A stretch of 64,000 nt of DNA from Aidingimonas lacisalsi (GTDB taxonomy: Bacteria > Pseudomonadota > Gammaproteobacteria > Pseudomonadales > Halomonadaceae), in assembly GCF_008079445.1 (NCBI RefSeq), contig NZ_VRYH01000002.1:558001-622000 (forward strand), written 5' to 3'. Under the pieces are notes generated by a model. That model ran no database searches, was not told the DNA's origin, and saw nothing but the letters and a program-made list of their open reading frames with translations. Each line of letters opens with the position of its first letter. Within the stretch, counting starts at the first letter, position 1. Both the position numbers and the translations under genes were made by a program. This document shows, piece by piece, positions 36,903 through 46,934 of the stretch.

Positions 36903-38618
36903 TCAACTCGTAGGCATTTGATACCGTTCGAGCCAGATAGGTAATGCATCGACACTGAGGGCCCTGGAATAATGAAACCCCTGGGCCGATGCCACGCCGA
37001 GCTGGGCGAGTTTGGCAGCCAGGGCCGCATCCTCCACTCCCTCGGCGATACAGGACATATCCAGCCCGCAAAGCAAACGGTTGAGACCTTCGACCAGAAT
37101 TTCACTGCGTCGTTCATTGGCGACACCCTGAACCAGGGTCATATCCAGCTTGACCTTGTTGATAGGAAGCCGCGCTATATAGGCGAAATTGGCGTAGCCG
37201 ACCCCGAAGTCATCGATCGCGAGCCCGATACCGAGCCGGCGCAGCCGTTTGAGCATCGCTAACGTGATGTCGGACTCCGAGATCAACCCTTCTTCCGTGA
37301 TTTCCAGAGTCAACCAATCGAGCGGGGTGTGGTAGGCGGTGAGGAAGGCATCCAGCGGTGTCTGCCGGCACTGTTCGGGCTGCAGTTGCTCGGGCATGAT
37401 GTTGACGGCGATACCGTAGCGGGCCAATGGTGAGCCTTGTTCATGCCATCGGTGGTGCTGAGCGATGGCGGTATCCAGTGCCCAACGGTCCAGTTGCTGC
37501 CCCAGGCCCATGGTCCTGACCAACGGCAGGAAGCGAGCAGGAGGCAAACGCCCCAATGTCGGATGTTGCCAGCGCACCAGCGCCTCGAAACTGGTGACTT
37601 GACCGTTGCGCAGATCGATCTGTGGCTGATACTCGAGAAGCAGTTCGTGGGTATGGGTTTCCAGCGCGCGGCATAGCGCGCTCTCCATGGCCAACTGTTC
37701 GCGTAGCCGATGAGACAGTCCGGGATCGACGAAGGCAAACTGGCCGACGCCGACCCGCTTGGCGTCGTACATGGCGCCATCGGCATGGCGCATCAAGGTA
37801 TCGGCATTGGTGCCATCATCAGGATAGAGGGCGATGCCGGTGCTGATGCTGATACGCAGTTGATGCCCCTGCACGACAATGGGCGATTCCAGGGCGGCGC
37901 CGAGCCGTAGTGCGGCGGATCGGGCTCCCTGGATATCGATGTCATGTTCGAGCAACACGACGAATTCGTCGCCGCCGAGACGCGCCAGGGTATCCTCCTG
38001 ACGAATCACGGTACGCAGCCGGTCGGCAACGGCCTTGAGCAAGTCATCGCCGATGCCGTGACCCAGGGATTCGTTGATGCGTTTGAAATTGTCGAGATCC
38101 ATGAACAGGACGGCCAGGCGGGTACCGCGTCGTTGCGACCAATCTAGTGCGTTATCGAGCCGCTCGTTGAACAGCAACCGGTTGGCCAGCCCCGTCAAGG
38201 GATCGAAATGTGTGGCTCTTTCCAGCAAGCGCTGTTCGAACCAGTCCAGGTGCTCCTCGGCAGCGTCGCGTTTCAGGAACAGGAGCGTCCCCTGGGTGCG
38301 CCCTTCATGGTCAAGGTAGGGATGGATCATGAGTCGGCCGGGCGGGTGGCCTTCAAGGACGATATCTCTGACGTTGCCATCCCGGCTGACGTCATCGAGC
38401 CGGTTGATCAGATCCCCTACGGCGAGCATGTGATTCAGCGCATCGACGGGCTGTCCCAGATGGGTCTGATCGACACCCAGTTGCTGATGGGCGGCGGGGT
38501 TGAAGCGTCGTAGCCGCTGTTGTGCGTCGAGCATCAGCAAGGGGAAGGGCAGGGCTCGCTGGATGTTCTCCAGGTCCAATGCGAGCTGTTGGTTGTCGAT
38601 ACTGCAATGTGTCGGCAT
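36903..38618 (-). CDS. PAS-GGDEF-EAL cyclic-di-GMP turnover protein
   Basis: This 571-residue soluble protein has a PAS-like N-terminus (LPFPLLMLDAQQRLRRFNPA) and a GGDEF domain with RLGGDEF and an RxxD site (RQED). Its EAL domain has a full catalytic set: FEALVRW, VNIMPEQ, LEITEEG, IDDFGVGY, KLD, AEGVED and QGFHY. Both making and breaking cyclic-di-GMP are possible. The frame extends 91 codons further upstream, but the ATG at 38618 starts a normal-looking protein (MPTHCSIDNQQLALDLENI). Together with its neighbours it forms a run of three cyclic-di-GMP genes. Confidence 0.9.
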   Translation of the reverse strand: MPTHCSIDNQQLALDLENIQRALPFPLLMLDAQQRLRRFNPAAHQQLGVDQTHLGQPVDALNHMLAVGDLINRLDDVSRDGNVRDIVLEGHPPGRLMIHPYLDHEGRTQGTLLFLKRDAAEEHLDWFEQRLLERATHFDPLTGLANRLLFNERLDNALDWSQRRGTRLAVLFMDLDNFKRINESLGHGIGDDLLKAVADRLRTVIRQEDTLARLGGDEFVVLLEHDIDIQGARSAALRLGAALESPIVVQGHQLRISISTGIALYPDDGTNADTLMRHADGAMYDAKRVGVGQFAFVDPGLSHRLREQLAMESALCRALETHTHELLLEYQPQIDLRNGQVTSFEALVRWQHPTLGRLPPARFLPLVRTMGLGQQLDRWALDTAIAQHHRWHEQGSPLARYGIAVNIMPEQLQPEQCRQTPLDAFLTAYHTPLDWLTLEITEEGLISESDITLAMLKRLRRLGIGLAIDDFGVGYANFAYIARLPINKVKLDMTLVQGVANERRSEILVEGLNRLLCGLDMSCIAEGVEDAALAAKLAQLGVASAQGFHYSRALSVDALPIWLERYQMPTS

Positions 38619-39030
38619 TCGCCCAGTATCCTTGTTTGACGAGCCTGTGAACTCGCTGGCTATCGTGGGATTGTAGCGTGTCCAGCATGTATCATACCTG
38701 CGGCTTGGGTATGTGCTGAATCCCCCGCAGACAGCATGATCAAAACGGTTAAGTATAAGCTCATAAAAGCGCACCCGCCAAAAAGGCGGGTGCGTGTATG
38801 GGGTCACAAGCGTTCGAGGTGTTGAATAAGAGACGTTTTTTGACCCATGTGAATGAACGTCTGCGATGGCCTGAAGTGATAATCTTGGCAATGGCTCTTC
38901 AACAGATGTAATGGATGGCTCGTCGATGGGAGCGTGATGGGCACTTGATGCAGTCTTTCAGCAGATATCGGTTTGACGACGATATTGCATGGGACATGGA
39001 AATCGGGCGGCACTGCCTAGGTCGGGTCGT
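38619..39030. other. Intergenic region with strong hairpins
   Basis: These 412 bases lie between two divergent cyclic-di-GMP genes and must hold both promoters. No convincing protein is encoded. They contain a perfect 10-bp hairpin (38770-38794) with a minus-strand T-run, and an imperfect inverted repeat GGGTCA...TGACCC (38801-38846). A minus-strand ORF reaching 39013 has poor composition. Confidence 0.4.
38762..38794 (-). terminator. Intrinsic terminator of an unidentified minus-strand transcript
   Basis: CGCACCCGCC and GGCGGGTGCG form a perfect 10-bp stem with an A5/T5 loop. On the minus strand it is followed by CTTTTATG. No recognised gene ends just before it on that strand, which hints at a small RNA or a very small protein. 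Confidence 0.6.
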
Positions 39031-40974
39031 ATGAAATGGTTACTTGGAACACTGCAGTCGCGTTTGATGCTGGGACTAGGCCTGGGCTGGTTGGTGCTTT
39101 TCGCTGTCGGCTTGGCGGGAGCATTGGTGTCCGGGTCCGGCATGCTGACTGATGCGACACGCGAACATCTGGAGTATGAAGCCACACTGATCGCCCAGCA
39201 TGTCGAGCGGGCCGTGGATGTGCGTAAACGGGCCCTGCGCCGGTTGTCCAGCGAGGTGCAATGGGATGCTCCCGACCTGCATGAGGTATTGTCGAGTCAG
39301 GATGGCATGCTGGAGCTGTTCGATGCGCTGGCGGTCATTTCGCCCCAGGGGCGTGTGGTGTCGGACGAACCCGCCAAGCCGGGCAGAGTCGGCCTGGATG
39401 TATCCGATCGGGAGTATTTCAAACACCTTCGACATTTCGGCACGCCCTACGTGAGTAAGCCCTTCATCGGCAGAGCGAGCCGCATGCCCTTGGTGATGAT
39501 CGCCGTACCGTTGGAAACGGACGACGGTGAGTTCGATGGGGTGCTGGGAGGCGTCGTCAGTATCGAAAGCGGCAAGCTCATCTCCAAGCTACGTGCGATG
39601 CGCATTGGTGATGAAGGTTACGCCACATTGATGACGGCATCAGGCACCATCCTCGCTCATCCCGACACGTCGCTGGTCATGGAAAGCGTGCCGGGCATGG
39701 AGACTCACCCGGCGCTGGATCTGGCGTTGTCCGGCTGGTCGGGCACGGCTGAGGGAACGCTGCTCGATGGGCAACATGCCATGCAGGCTTACCAACAGGT
39801 TTGGTCGGCGGATTGGGTCGTCGGGGTCTTCCTGCCGGAGAGCCAACTCGATGTGCTGATTGGAGCCTTCATCGATGAACTGTGGTGGATCGGGATGATC
39901 ACCATGGGCTTGATGATTCCCGTGTTATGGGGGCTGATCCGTGGCTTGTTGGCGCCGCTGGGGCGCTTGGAACGTCAGATCGCGGGCTTGGGGCGCGGTG
40001 AACGCGAGTCGATCGCACTCGACACCGGCATGCGTGAATTGCAGGAAGTCGCCGGCACGATCAACTATTTCGTGCACGAGCGACGTCAGGCAGATTCACT
40101 GATCAAGAATCGTCAGGCATTCCTGGATGCGGTGCTGGCGTCGTCTCCGGTCGGCATGTTCGTCTGCGATTTGAGCGGGCGCATCGACTATATCAATCCC
40201 GCCCTGGCCCATCTGACCGGGCGCGAGCTCGATGACTATCGACAGGAGGGTGTCGCTGGGCATTTACATACCAATGAACTGAGCGATATTCGCGATCTAT
40301 GGCAGGATACGCTGGCGACGGGCCGCGATTTCCAGCGCCAGTTCCGCTACTTTACCGCTGCAGGCGAAATGTTATGGGTGGAAGTGCATGTCAGCCTGGT
40401 GCGCGATGGCGAGCAGCCGCGTGGGTATGTCGGCACCGTCAAAGACATCACGCAGCGCCGTGAACAGGAAGCCATGCATCGCTGGGAAGCGGAACACGAC
40501 CCCTTGACCGGCCTGCTCAACCGGCGAGGCTTCGAGCGCCGGCTGGAGGAGTCATTGGTTGCCTGGCGTAAGGCGGCAACGCCGGCGGTGCTACTGATGT
40601 TCGATCTCGATCGCTTCAAGCCGATCAATGACGAAGGCGGCCATGCCCTGGGCGATGAGATGTTGCAGCGTATCGCCAAGGCGCTGGGCGAGCGGGTCCG
40701 CACCAGCGATGTCATCGCCCGCCAAGGAGGCGACGAATTCGCGGTTCTAATGCCCGGCTGTACCCTGGAGCTGGCACACCGTGTTGCCCATGAACTGCAA
40801 CGGGCGGTCTCCGACGTCACGGTCATCCATAATGGCAAGGCCTATCGTGTGACACTCAGTATGGGCATGACCGAGTTTCTCGATGGCGACTGCGACATCG
40901 ACACCGTCATGGAACGTGCCGATGCGGCGAGCTATAAGGCCAAGGCGCAAGGGCGCAACATGATCGTCCATTGA
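39031..40974 (+). CDS. Membrane diguanylate cyclase with dCache-like sensor and PAS domain
   Basis: This 647-residue inner-membrane protein has a first membrane helix (about residues 12-38), then a large periplasmic sensor domain similar to double Cache (SDREYFKHLRHFGTPYVSKP, MRIGDEGYATLMTASGTILA). A second membrane helix (about 285-310) leads to a linker, a PAS domain (VGMFVCDLSGRIDYINPALA) and a GGDEF domain with RQGGDEF and an RxxD site (RTSD). It should synthesise cyclic-di-GMP in response to a small periplasmic ligand. ATG 39031 is chosen because the membrane anchor follows at once; ATG 38989 is possible. Confidence 0.9.
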   Translation: MKWLLGTLQSRLMLGLGLGWLVLFAVGLAGALVSGSGMLTDATREHLEYEATLIAQHVERAVDVRKRALRRLSSEVQWDAPDLHEVLSSQDGMLELFDALAVISPQGRVVSDEPAKPGRVGLDVSDREYFKHLRHFGTPYVSKPFIGRASRMPLVMIAVPLETDDGEFDGVLGGVVSIESGKLISKLRAMRIGDEGYATLMTASGTILAHPDTSLVMESVPGMETHPALDLALSGWSGTAEGTLLDGQHAMQAYQQVWSADWVVGVFLPESQLDVLIGAFIDELWWIGMITMGLMIPVLWGLIRGLLAPLGRLERQIAGLGRGERESIALDTGMRELQEVAGTINYFVHERRQADSLIKNRQAFLDAVLASSPVGMFVCDLSGRIDYINPALAHLTGRELDDYRQEGVAGHLHTNELSDIRDLWQDTLATGRDFQRQFRYFTAAGEMLWVEVHVSLVRDGEQPRGYVGTVKDITQRREQEAMHRWEAEHDPLTGLLNRRGFERRLEESLVAWRKAATPAVLLMFDLDRFKPINDEGGHALGDEMLQRIAKALGERVRTSDVIARQGGDEFAVLMPGCTLELAHRVAHELQRAVSDVTVIHNGKAYRVTLSMGMTEFLDGDCDIDTVMERADAASYKAKAQGRNMIVH

Positions 40975-41125
40975 GTCACTCCGTCGATGGGTTCGGCGGA
41001 AATTCGACATCGAAGGCCCTGATCAGGCCACACTTGTAAGGAATCGTTGTCAACGCCGCAGCCGCCTCTGTCGCTGAGGGCCGGTCTGGGGCATGATGGC
41101 GGCATCCGTTCCCGGGGAGTTCGAC

Positions 41126-42199
41126 ATGGCCGCTACTGCACCTGCCATCGATACCGATTATCTCGTTGAATGCCTGACTGCCATGCTGGATATCGCCTCG
41201 CCATCGCTGCATGGCGAGGCGATGGCGGAGTGGCTGACGCCACGGCTGGAAGCGTATGGGTTGGAGGTGACCACGACGGTGCGTGGCGACCTGATGGCGG
41301 CGTTGCCGAATGATGGCCCGCGGCGCGCGATTACCGCACACCTCGATACCCTGGGCGCCATGGTGGTCGGGCAGCGTGCCGATGGACGTCTGGCCGTGCG
41401 GCCCATCGGCCATTGGAATGCTCGCTTTGCCGGCGGTGCGCGGGTGAGGCTTCATGACGAAACGGGTCGTGTGACGGCGGTCGGTACCCTGTTGCCCGAG
41501 AAAGCGTCCGGCCATGTCTATAACGAGGCGGTGGACGCCCAGCCCTCGGATTGGGCACATATCGCGCTGCGACTCGATGTCAACGATACGTCGCAGACGG
41601 GCCTGGCGTCGCTCGGCATTGGCGTGGGCAGCCTGGTCAGCATCGAATCCCAGACCGTGATCACCGACAGCGGCTTCATCAATGCCCGGCATCTCGATAA
41701 CAAGGCAGCGATCGCTTGCGTGCTGGCGGCGTTGCAGTCGGGGGCTGCCACACCGGGGACGCGGCTCTTGTTCTCGTGTGCCGAGGAACTGGGAGTGGGA
41801 TTGACCGCGCCGATGGTCGAAGGAATCGAAGAAGTGCTCAATCTCGATATTGCTGCGCAAGGCGAGGGGCAGAACGTGTGCCACGATGGCGTGACCGTGG
41901 CCATGATGGATTCGCTGGGTCCGCTCCACCCGGTGGCGACACAACGCGTGTTGCAACTGTGCCGGCGTCACGCCATTCCCCACGCGCGTGATTGTTTTCC
42001 GTTCTATTACTGCGATGGCGATTCGGCCACGAAGGCGGGGAGCGACCTACGCAATGCGTTGGCGTGTTTCGGGGCCGATGCATCCCATGGCTGGGAACGT
42101 GTGCACATCGATTCACTGATCGCGCTGGCACGCTTGATCGCTCTATGGTGGCAACATGGCGAGTCGTCGGCGCCTAGTTCTTCTCGTCGGTGCGGGTAA
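41126..42199 (+). CDS. M42-family peptidase of the osmoprotectant (NAGGN) type
   Basis: This 357-residue metallo-aminopeptidase-like protein has metal ligands in ITAHLDTLGAMV, RHLDNKAAI, SCAEELG and LNLDIAA, plus a C-terminal GWERVHIDSL. The THLDTLGAMV pattern and overall form match the M42 members found with N-acetylglutaminylglutamine amide synthesis genes. Those synthesis genes are absent here. The ATG at 41126 has GGGGAG seven bases upstream. Its 3' end overlaps the converging GntR gene by 26 bases. A role in recycling an osmolyte dipeptide is inferred from the family only. Confidence 0.8.
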   Translation: MAATAPAIDTDYLVECLTAMLDIASPSLHGEAMAEWLTPRLEAYGLEVTTTVRGDLMAALPNDGPRRAITAHLDTLGAMVVGQRADGRLAVRPIGHWNARFAGGARVRLHDETGRVTAVGTLLPEKASGHVYNEAVDAQPSDWAHIALRLDVNDTSQTGLASLGIGVGSLVSIESQTVITDSGFINARHLDNKAAIACVLAALQSGAATPGTRLLFSCAEELGVGLTAPMVEGIEEVLNLDIAAQGEGQNVCHDGVTVAMMDSLGPLHPVATQRVLQLCRRHAIPHARDCFPFYYCDGDSATKAGSDLRNALACFGADASHGWERVHIDSLIALARLIALWWQHGESSAPSSSRRCG

Positions 42200-43004
42200 A
42201 CAGCCCGCTCAGGGCCAGATATTCGTGACTGGGGCCGGCCTCGTCGGCGTCGGCCTTGAAGAAGGCCTTGTCCAGCATCGCTTCGCGCTCTTCCATTAAC
42301 GCCTGGGCGGCTTGCATGTGTTCCGCCATGATGTCACTGGCCGTTTCGACCTGGCCGCGACGCAGGGCATCGACGAGTCGGCGTTGGTAGTCATGACCCT
42401 GGCGCCGTAGTTCCGGATAGGGTTGGTCGTAGATGCGCTGGCAGGTGGTCAGGCTCATCAGCAAACGAATCGGAAAACGGCACATCAGTGCCAACAAGGG
42501 ATTCGGGCAATGGTCGACCAGCAGCAGGTGGAACTCCAGCTCCTTGATACGCTGTTGACGCTCTTCCTCGAGTGACGCCGGCGGATGATCATAGAAGGAC
42601 ATGACCGATTCCAGACGTTGAAAGTCAGCGTCGTCCAACCGGCCATCGAGGCTGGCCACCAGTGTCGGTTCGAGCTGTTTCCTGACCTGGTAGATATCGT
42701 GAATGGTCGGCGGTCGGAAGAAGAAATAATTGCTCAGTAACTCCATGGCCCGGTCATCGGTGACTTCGGTAATGAAGGCGCCACCACCAGGGCCGGTACG
42801 CGTATGGATCAGTCCTTGCGATTCCAGGCCGCGCAGGGCTTCCCGAATCGTGCCTTTAGAGGCGTCGAGCACATCGATCAAGTGGGACTCCTGGGGGAGC
42901 CGGTCACCGGGGCCGAGGCCATGACTGGCAATATACTCCTTGATCGCGTCACCGATGACGGCAGTCCGCTTACGGCGCTGATTACGCGGTGTCGATGAAG
43001 TCAT
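42174..43004 (-). CDS. GntR/FadR-type transcriptional regulator
   Basis: This 276-residue repressor-type protein has an N-terminal winged helix (about residues 15-85, GDRLPQESHLIDVLDASKGT, then IREALRGLESQGLI). A C-terminal FCD ligand domain is all helical, with possible metal-binding His residues (EFHLLLVDH, AEHMQAA). It starts two bases after the ATPase gene of the peptide transporter stops, so it is the last gene of that operon and probably controls it. A likely target is the inverted repeat at 48610-48625. The ligand is unknown. Confidence 0.88.
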   Translation of the reverse strand: MTSSTPRNQRRKRTAVIGDAIKEYIASHGLGPGDRLPQESHLIDVLDASKGTIREALRGLESQGLIHTRTGPGGGAFITEVTDDRAMELLSNYFFFRPPTIHDIYQVRKQLEPTLVASLDGRLDDADFQRLESVMSFYDHPPASLEEERQQRIKELEFHLLLVDHCPNPLLALMCRFPIRLLMSLTTCQRIYDQPYPELRRQGHDYQRRLVDALRRGQVETASDIMAEHMQAAQALMEEREAMLDKAFFKADADEAGPSHEYLALSGLFTRTDEKN

Positions 43005-43006
43005 CC

Positions 43007-44023
43007 TTAACGTTCCTGAGCCGACTGAGTGGCGATGCGCTGCCATGGGCCTTCGATGGGATGGAAGCAGGCAGCCAGATGATCCTTGCCGGCAACCAGG
43101 TTGTCCAGAGGCGGTACCGTGTGTCGACAGTCGTCCTGAGCGCGTGGACAGCGTGGCGCAAAGGCGCAGCCGGGGGGCGGAGATAACGGGTCGGGCAGTT
43201 CGGCCTCTCCCTCTTCGGCCTTGATCGGCGGGCCGCCGGGAATCGGCGCACTGTCGAGCAACACGCGTGTGTAAGGGTGTGCCGGGGCGTGAAAAAGCTG
43301 CCGGGTAGGCGCTTGTTCGATCAGCCGGCCGAAATACATCACCGCAATGCGGTTACTGATGGTTTCCACGACCGACAGGTCGTGGCTGATGAAGAGGTAG
43401 GTAAGGTCGAACTCCGCTTTCAGGCGTCGCAGCAGCTGGAGCACTTGTGCCTGAATGGAGACGTCCAGCGCCGATACTGGTTCATCGAGAACCAGCAGTT
43501 CGGGATCGGCGGCCAACGCTCGAGCGATGCCGATGCGTTGGGCCTGGCCACCGGAAAACTCATGGGGATACCGAGCGATGAACTCCGGACGCAGATTGAC
43601 CACTTCCATGAGCTCGCCCAACCGGTATTCCAGTGCCTGGCCTTCCAGGCCGCGCAGGTAGCGAAGCGGGGCGGCGAGGATATCGCGGATACGCTTACGG
43701 GGATTGAGCGAACTCAACGGGTCCTGGAAAACGTACTGAATGCGTCGGGCCAGTGCATGCCGGTCCTGTGCCCGCAGTTGCTGCAGGTCGTCGCCGGCAT
43801 AGTGAATGGTGCCGCCTGACGGGGTGTCGAGACCGACTAACAATCGGGCGAGTGTCGACTTGCCGCAACCGGACTCGCCGACGATGCCCAGGGTATCGCC
43901 GCGCGCCACGTCCAGGTTGATGCCTTGCACGGCATGCACGCCGGCTCGATCGGGGCCGAACCAGCGTCGGCCGCCACCGAAGGTGCGGGTGAGCCCGCGG
44001 ATGTCGAGAAGCGGCGTACTCAT
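43007..44023 (-). CDS. Peptide-type ABC transporter ATP-binding protein (DppF/OppF-like)
   Basis: This 338-residue cytoplasmic ATPase has Walker [10 protein letters not shown], signature [14 protein letters not shown] and Walker [13 protein letters not shown]. The C-terminal oligopeptide-transporter extension contains [16 protein letters not shown], a cysteine pattern often linked to an Fe-S cluster in this group. The open frame runs far upstream, but the ATG at 44023 ([10 protein letters not shown]) is chosen because it overlaps the previous gene's stop as ATGA. It works with the fused permease-ATPase upstream. Confidence 0.93.
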   Translation of the reverse strand: MSTPLLDIRGLTRTFGGGRRWFGPDRAGVHAVQGINLDVARGDTLGIVGESGCGKSTLARLLVGLDTPSGGTIHYAGDDLQQLRAQDRHALARRIQYVFQDPLSSLNPRKRIRDILAAPLRYLRGLEGQALEYRLGELMEVVNLRPEFIARYPHEFSGGQAQRIGIARALAADPELLVLDEPVSALDVSIQAQVLQLLRRLKAEFDLTYLFISHDLSVVETISNRIAVMYFGRLIEQAPTRQLFHAPAHPYTRVLLDSAPIPGGPPIKAEEGEAELPDPLSPPPGCAFAPRCPRAQDDCRHTVPPLDNLVAGKDHLAACFHPIEGPWQRIATQSAQER

Positions 44024-45924
44024 CGGGTGACTCCTTGCGGACTGGGCGTGGGGATACCGAGAGGCTTGATGCAGCGCACCTGGCGGTCGGTGTCGGTCGC
44101 GATCAGCTCGATATTGCCCTGGCGGCAGGCATCCTCGGCCAGATCGCACCGCTCGGCAAAGGCACAACCCTCGGGCAGAGCATCGGCGGCGGGAGGCAGA
44201 CCAGGAATGGCCACCGGCTCGTTGTCCGGCTCGCCGAGTCGCGGCACGCAGTCGATCAAGCGTCGCGTATAAGGATGCCGAGGCGTCTCGAGGATCGTCT
44301 TGGTGGGGCCGATTTCGACGATGCGTCCAGCGTACATCACCGCGACGCGATCGCAAATCTGCGAGACGACACCGAAATCGTGCGTGATGAACAGCACGGC
44401 CGTGCCTTTCTCCCGACGCAGGTTCTGAATCAATGCCAGGATCTGTGCCTGGACGGTGACATCCAGGGCCGTGGTCGGTTCGTCGGCGATGATCAGTTGC
44501 GGATCGTTGGCCAATGCCATGGCGATGCCGACGCGCTGGCGCATTCCCCCGGAGAGCTCATGGGGGTATTGTTCGGCACGGTGTGCCGGGTTGGGGATGC
44601 GGACCTGGCCGAGCAGTGAGACAGCACGCGTTCTGGCATCGGCGCGAGACATCGGTTGGTGTTGACGGATCGCTTCCACGAGTTGGTCGCCGACCCGAAA
44701 CAGCGGGTGTAGCGTCGCGAGCGGGTCCTGGAAAACGTAGGACACATCCCGGCCCCGTAAGCGACGGATATCGCCGTGTGGCAGATCGAGCAGGTCACGC
44801 CCTGCCAATGCCACGCGGCCATCGGTGATCACGCCCGGCGGGGAGGCCACGAGCCCCAGCAATGAGAGCGCCGTGACCGATTTACCGGAACCGGATTCCC
44901 CTACCAGGCCCAGACACTCATTGGGTTGAATGGCAAAACTGACGCCGTTCACGGCTTGATAGGTGTCATGTCCGACTTCGAAATCGGTTTGCAGGTTTTC
45001 CACCGAGAGCAGCGCGTCATCGTTCGTGGGGTCGGGGAGAGGCTTATGCCGCCGGCGAATGCGGGTGAACGGTGCCGGTCGCGACAGGGCACCGGATTTC
45101 AGGCGCGGATCCAGCGCGTCACGAATCCCGTCGCCAAGCAGGTTGATGCTCATCACCACCAGAAAGATCATCAGGCCCGGTACGGTGGCGACGTGTGGTG
45201 CGTTGAGCATCATCTTGCGTCCTTCGCCGAGCATGGATCCCAGATCCGCCTGGGGCGGCTGGGCGCCCAGGCCGAGGAAGCTCAGCCCCGCGGTTTCCAG
45301 GATCATCCAGCCGACGGTGGTGGACATGGTGATGACGATGACCGGGAGCACATTGGGAAGTATCTCGCTGGCGAGAATGCGCAGGTTGCCCTTACCGGAA
45401 AGACGCGCGGCATCGATGAACTCGCGATGCGCGATGCCCACGGTCACGCCGCGAATGTTGCGGGCGAAGAAAGGGATGTTGACGATGGCGATGGCGTACA
45501 GCGCATTCATCAGTCCCGGGCCCAGCACGGCAACGATGGCGAGTGCCAGCAGGATATAGGGGAATGCCATGAGCATGTCGATGCCGCGCATCAGGGTGTT
45601 GTCGGTGCGGCCACCGAAATAGCCGGCAACGATGCCGATCATGGAGCCGATCAGGGCGGCTACCAGCGACGCGGCGACACCCACGGCCAGGCTGATGCGG
45701 GTGCCCCATAGCAGTCGCGATAGGATGTCACGGCCCAGCGCATCGGTTCCCAATGGATGGCCGTCGCTCAAGGGGGGCATCAATCGGTTGGCGGTCTCGG
45801 TGATGTTGGGATCGGCCAGTGGCAGCCAGGGCGTGATCAGCACCAGCAGCACGATCAACAGGAGCATCACTCCCCCGAAAGCGGCCAGACGGTTGCGAGC
45901 GATCAGTGTGATGAAGGTCATCAT
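44020..45924 (-). CDS. Fused permease and ATPase of a peptide-type ABC transporter (DppC-DppD)
   Basis: This 634-residue protein joins two usual subunits. Residues 1 to about 285 are a DppC-like permease with five or six membrane helices and the coupling motif [18 protein letters not shown]. After a basic linker, residues about 305-634 are a DppD-like ATPase with Walker A GESGSGKS, signature [14 protein letters not shown], Walker [13 protein letters not shown] and the C-terminal cysteines ([15 protein letters not shown]). No stop or frameshift separates the parts. It overlaps both neighbours by four bases (ATGA), so translation is coupled. Confidence 0.93.
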   Translation of the reverse strand: MMTFITLIARNRLAAFGGVMLLLIVLLVLITPWLPLADPNITETANRLMPPLSDGHPLGTDALGRDILSRLLWGTRISLAVGVAASLVAALIGSMIGIVAGYFGGRTDNTLMRGIDMLMAFPYILLALAIVAVLGPGLMNALYAIAIVNIPFFARNIRGVTVGIAHREFIDAARLSGKGNLRILASEILPNVLPVIVITMSTTVGWMILETAGLSFLGLGAQPPQADLGSMLGEGRKMMLNAPHVATVPGLMIFLVVMSINLLGDGIRDALDPRLKSGALSRPAPFTRIRRRHKPLPDPTNDDALLSVENLQTDFEVGHDTYQAVNGVSFAIQPNECLGLVGESGSGKSVTALSLLGLVASPPGVITDGRVALAGRDLLDLPHGDIRRLRGRDVSYVFQDPLATLHPLFRVGDQLVEAIRQHQPMSRADARTRAVSLLGQVRIPNPAHRAEQYPHELSGGMRQRVGIAMALANDPQLIIADEPTTALDVTVQAQILALIQNLRREKGTAVLFITHDFGVVSQICDRVAVMYAGRIVEIGPTKTILETPRHPYTRRLIDCVPRLGEPDNEPVAIPGLPPAADALPEGCAFAERCDLAEDACRQGNIELIATDTDRQVRCIKPLGIPTPSPQGVTR

Positions 45925-46868
45925 GCCTGGATCCTCGGGTCGAGCCAGTGCTGGAGCAGGTCAGCAAGCAGGTTGAAGAGTACGTAGCTGGCGGCGACCA
46001 CCAGTACGCCGCCCTGAACCAGCATCAGGTCGCGGGTGGAAATGGCATTGACCAGCATTCGGCCGATACCGGGCCATTGGAAGACGGTCTCGATGTAGAC
46101 GGCGCCGCCGATCACGAAGCCGGCCTGAACGCCGATCACGGGAATGAGATTGACCAGCGCTACCTTGAAGGCGTGTCGCATCACCACTCGGCCTTCACCG
46201 AGCCCCTTGGCGCGTGCGGTACGGATGTAATCCTGGCGTAGCACTTCAAGCATGTTGGAACGGGTCAAGCGCGCAATGACGCCGGCAGCGACGACGGCCA
46301 GGGCAATGGCGGGCAGGACGAGATGATTGAGAATGTCCAGTAGGCCGCCACCGCCATAGGCGGCTGTCATGCCGCTGGCGGGAAACCAGCGCAGCCCGAC
46401 CGAAAATGCCATGATCATCAACATGCCAAGCCAGAAGGCGGGTACCGAGATGCCGATCAATACCAGCAGGGTGATCACCCGGTCGCTCCAGCCGTATTGG
46501 CGCACGGCCGAGACGATCCCGGCGGCCACACCGATCAGAATACAGATCACCAGTGAGCTACCGGCCAGCAGCAGTGTAGCGCCGAAGCGCTCGAGCACTT
46601 CGTCAAGAACGGGACGGTTGAGCGCATAGGAGCGGCCCAGATCGCCCTGCAGGATATTGCCGAGCCAGACGAGATACTGCTGGGGCAATGGCAGATCGAG
46701 ACCCAGATCGGCGCGTAGCCGCTCCAGGTTTTCGGGGGTCGCGTAGGAGCCGAGGATCGCCTGGGCCGGATCGCCAGGGATCAGCGACATGATCAGGAAG
46801 ACGATCAACGACAGCCCGAGCAGCACCGGCACGGTCAGCAGCAGGCGGCGCAATGCATAGCGGAACAT
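45921..46868 (-). CDS. Peptide-type ABC transporter permease (DppB-like)
   Basis: This 315-residue inner-membrane permease has six hydrophobic segments. The N-terminus RRLLLTVPVLLGLSLIVFLI and the coupling motif VLRQDYIRTARAKGLGEGRV are diagnostic of DppB/OppB. It forms the second half of the translocation channel with the fused DppC-DppD protein. It lies 66 bases downstream of the binding-protein gene and overlaps the next gene by four bases. Confidence 0.94.
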   Translation of the reverse strand: MFRYALRRLLLTVPVLLGLSLIVFLIMSLIPGDPAQAILGSYATPENLERLRADLGLDLPLPQQYLVWLGNILQGDLGRSYALNRPVLDEVLERFGATLLLAGSSLVICILIGVAAGIVSAVRQYGWSDRVITLLVLIGISVPAFWLGMLMIMAFSVGLRWFPASGMTAAYGGGGLLDILNHLVLPAIALAVVAAGVIARLTRSNMLEVLRQDYIRTARAKGLGEGRVVMRHAFKVALVNLIPVIGVQAGFVIGGAVYIETVFQWPGIGRMLVNAISTRDLMLVQGGVLVVAASYVLFNLLADLLQHWLDPRIQA

Positions 46869-46934
46869 GATGATGCGTCCAGGTTGGCAGTGGTGACTCG
46901 GCGCCGCCCTGAGGCCGCGCCGATGCCTTTCGGA

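Noticed and set aside
35009-38618. Frameshift as the cause of the odd EAL motifs in the first GGDEF-EAL protein
   Set aside because: Similarity continues in one frame on both sides of each changed motif, so these are substitutions, not frame errors.
38804-39013. Minus-strand ORF of 69 codons ending just before a terminator
   Set aside because: It has no ribosome-binding site, unusual composition (many His, Pro, Ser) and no recognisable family. The terminator itself is kept as a feature.
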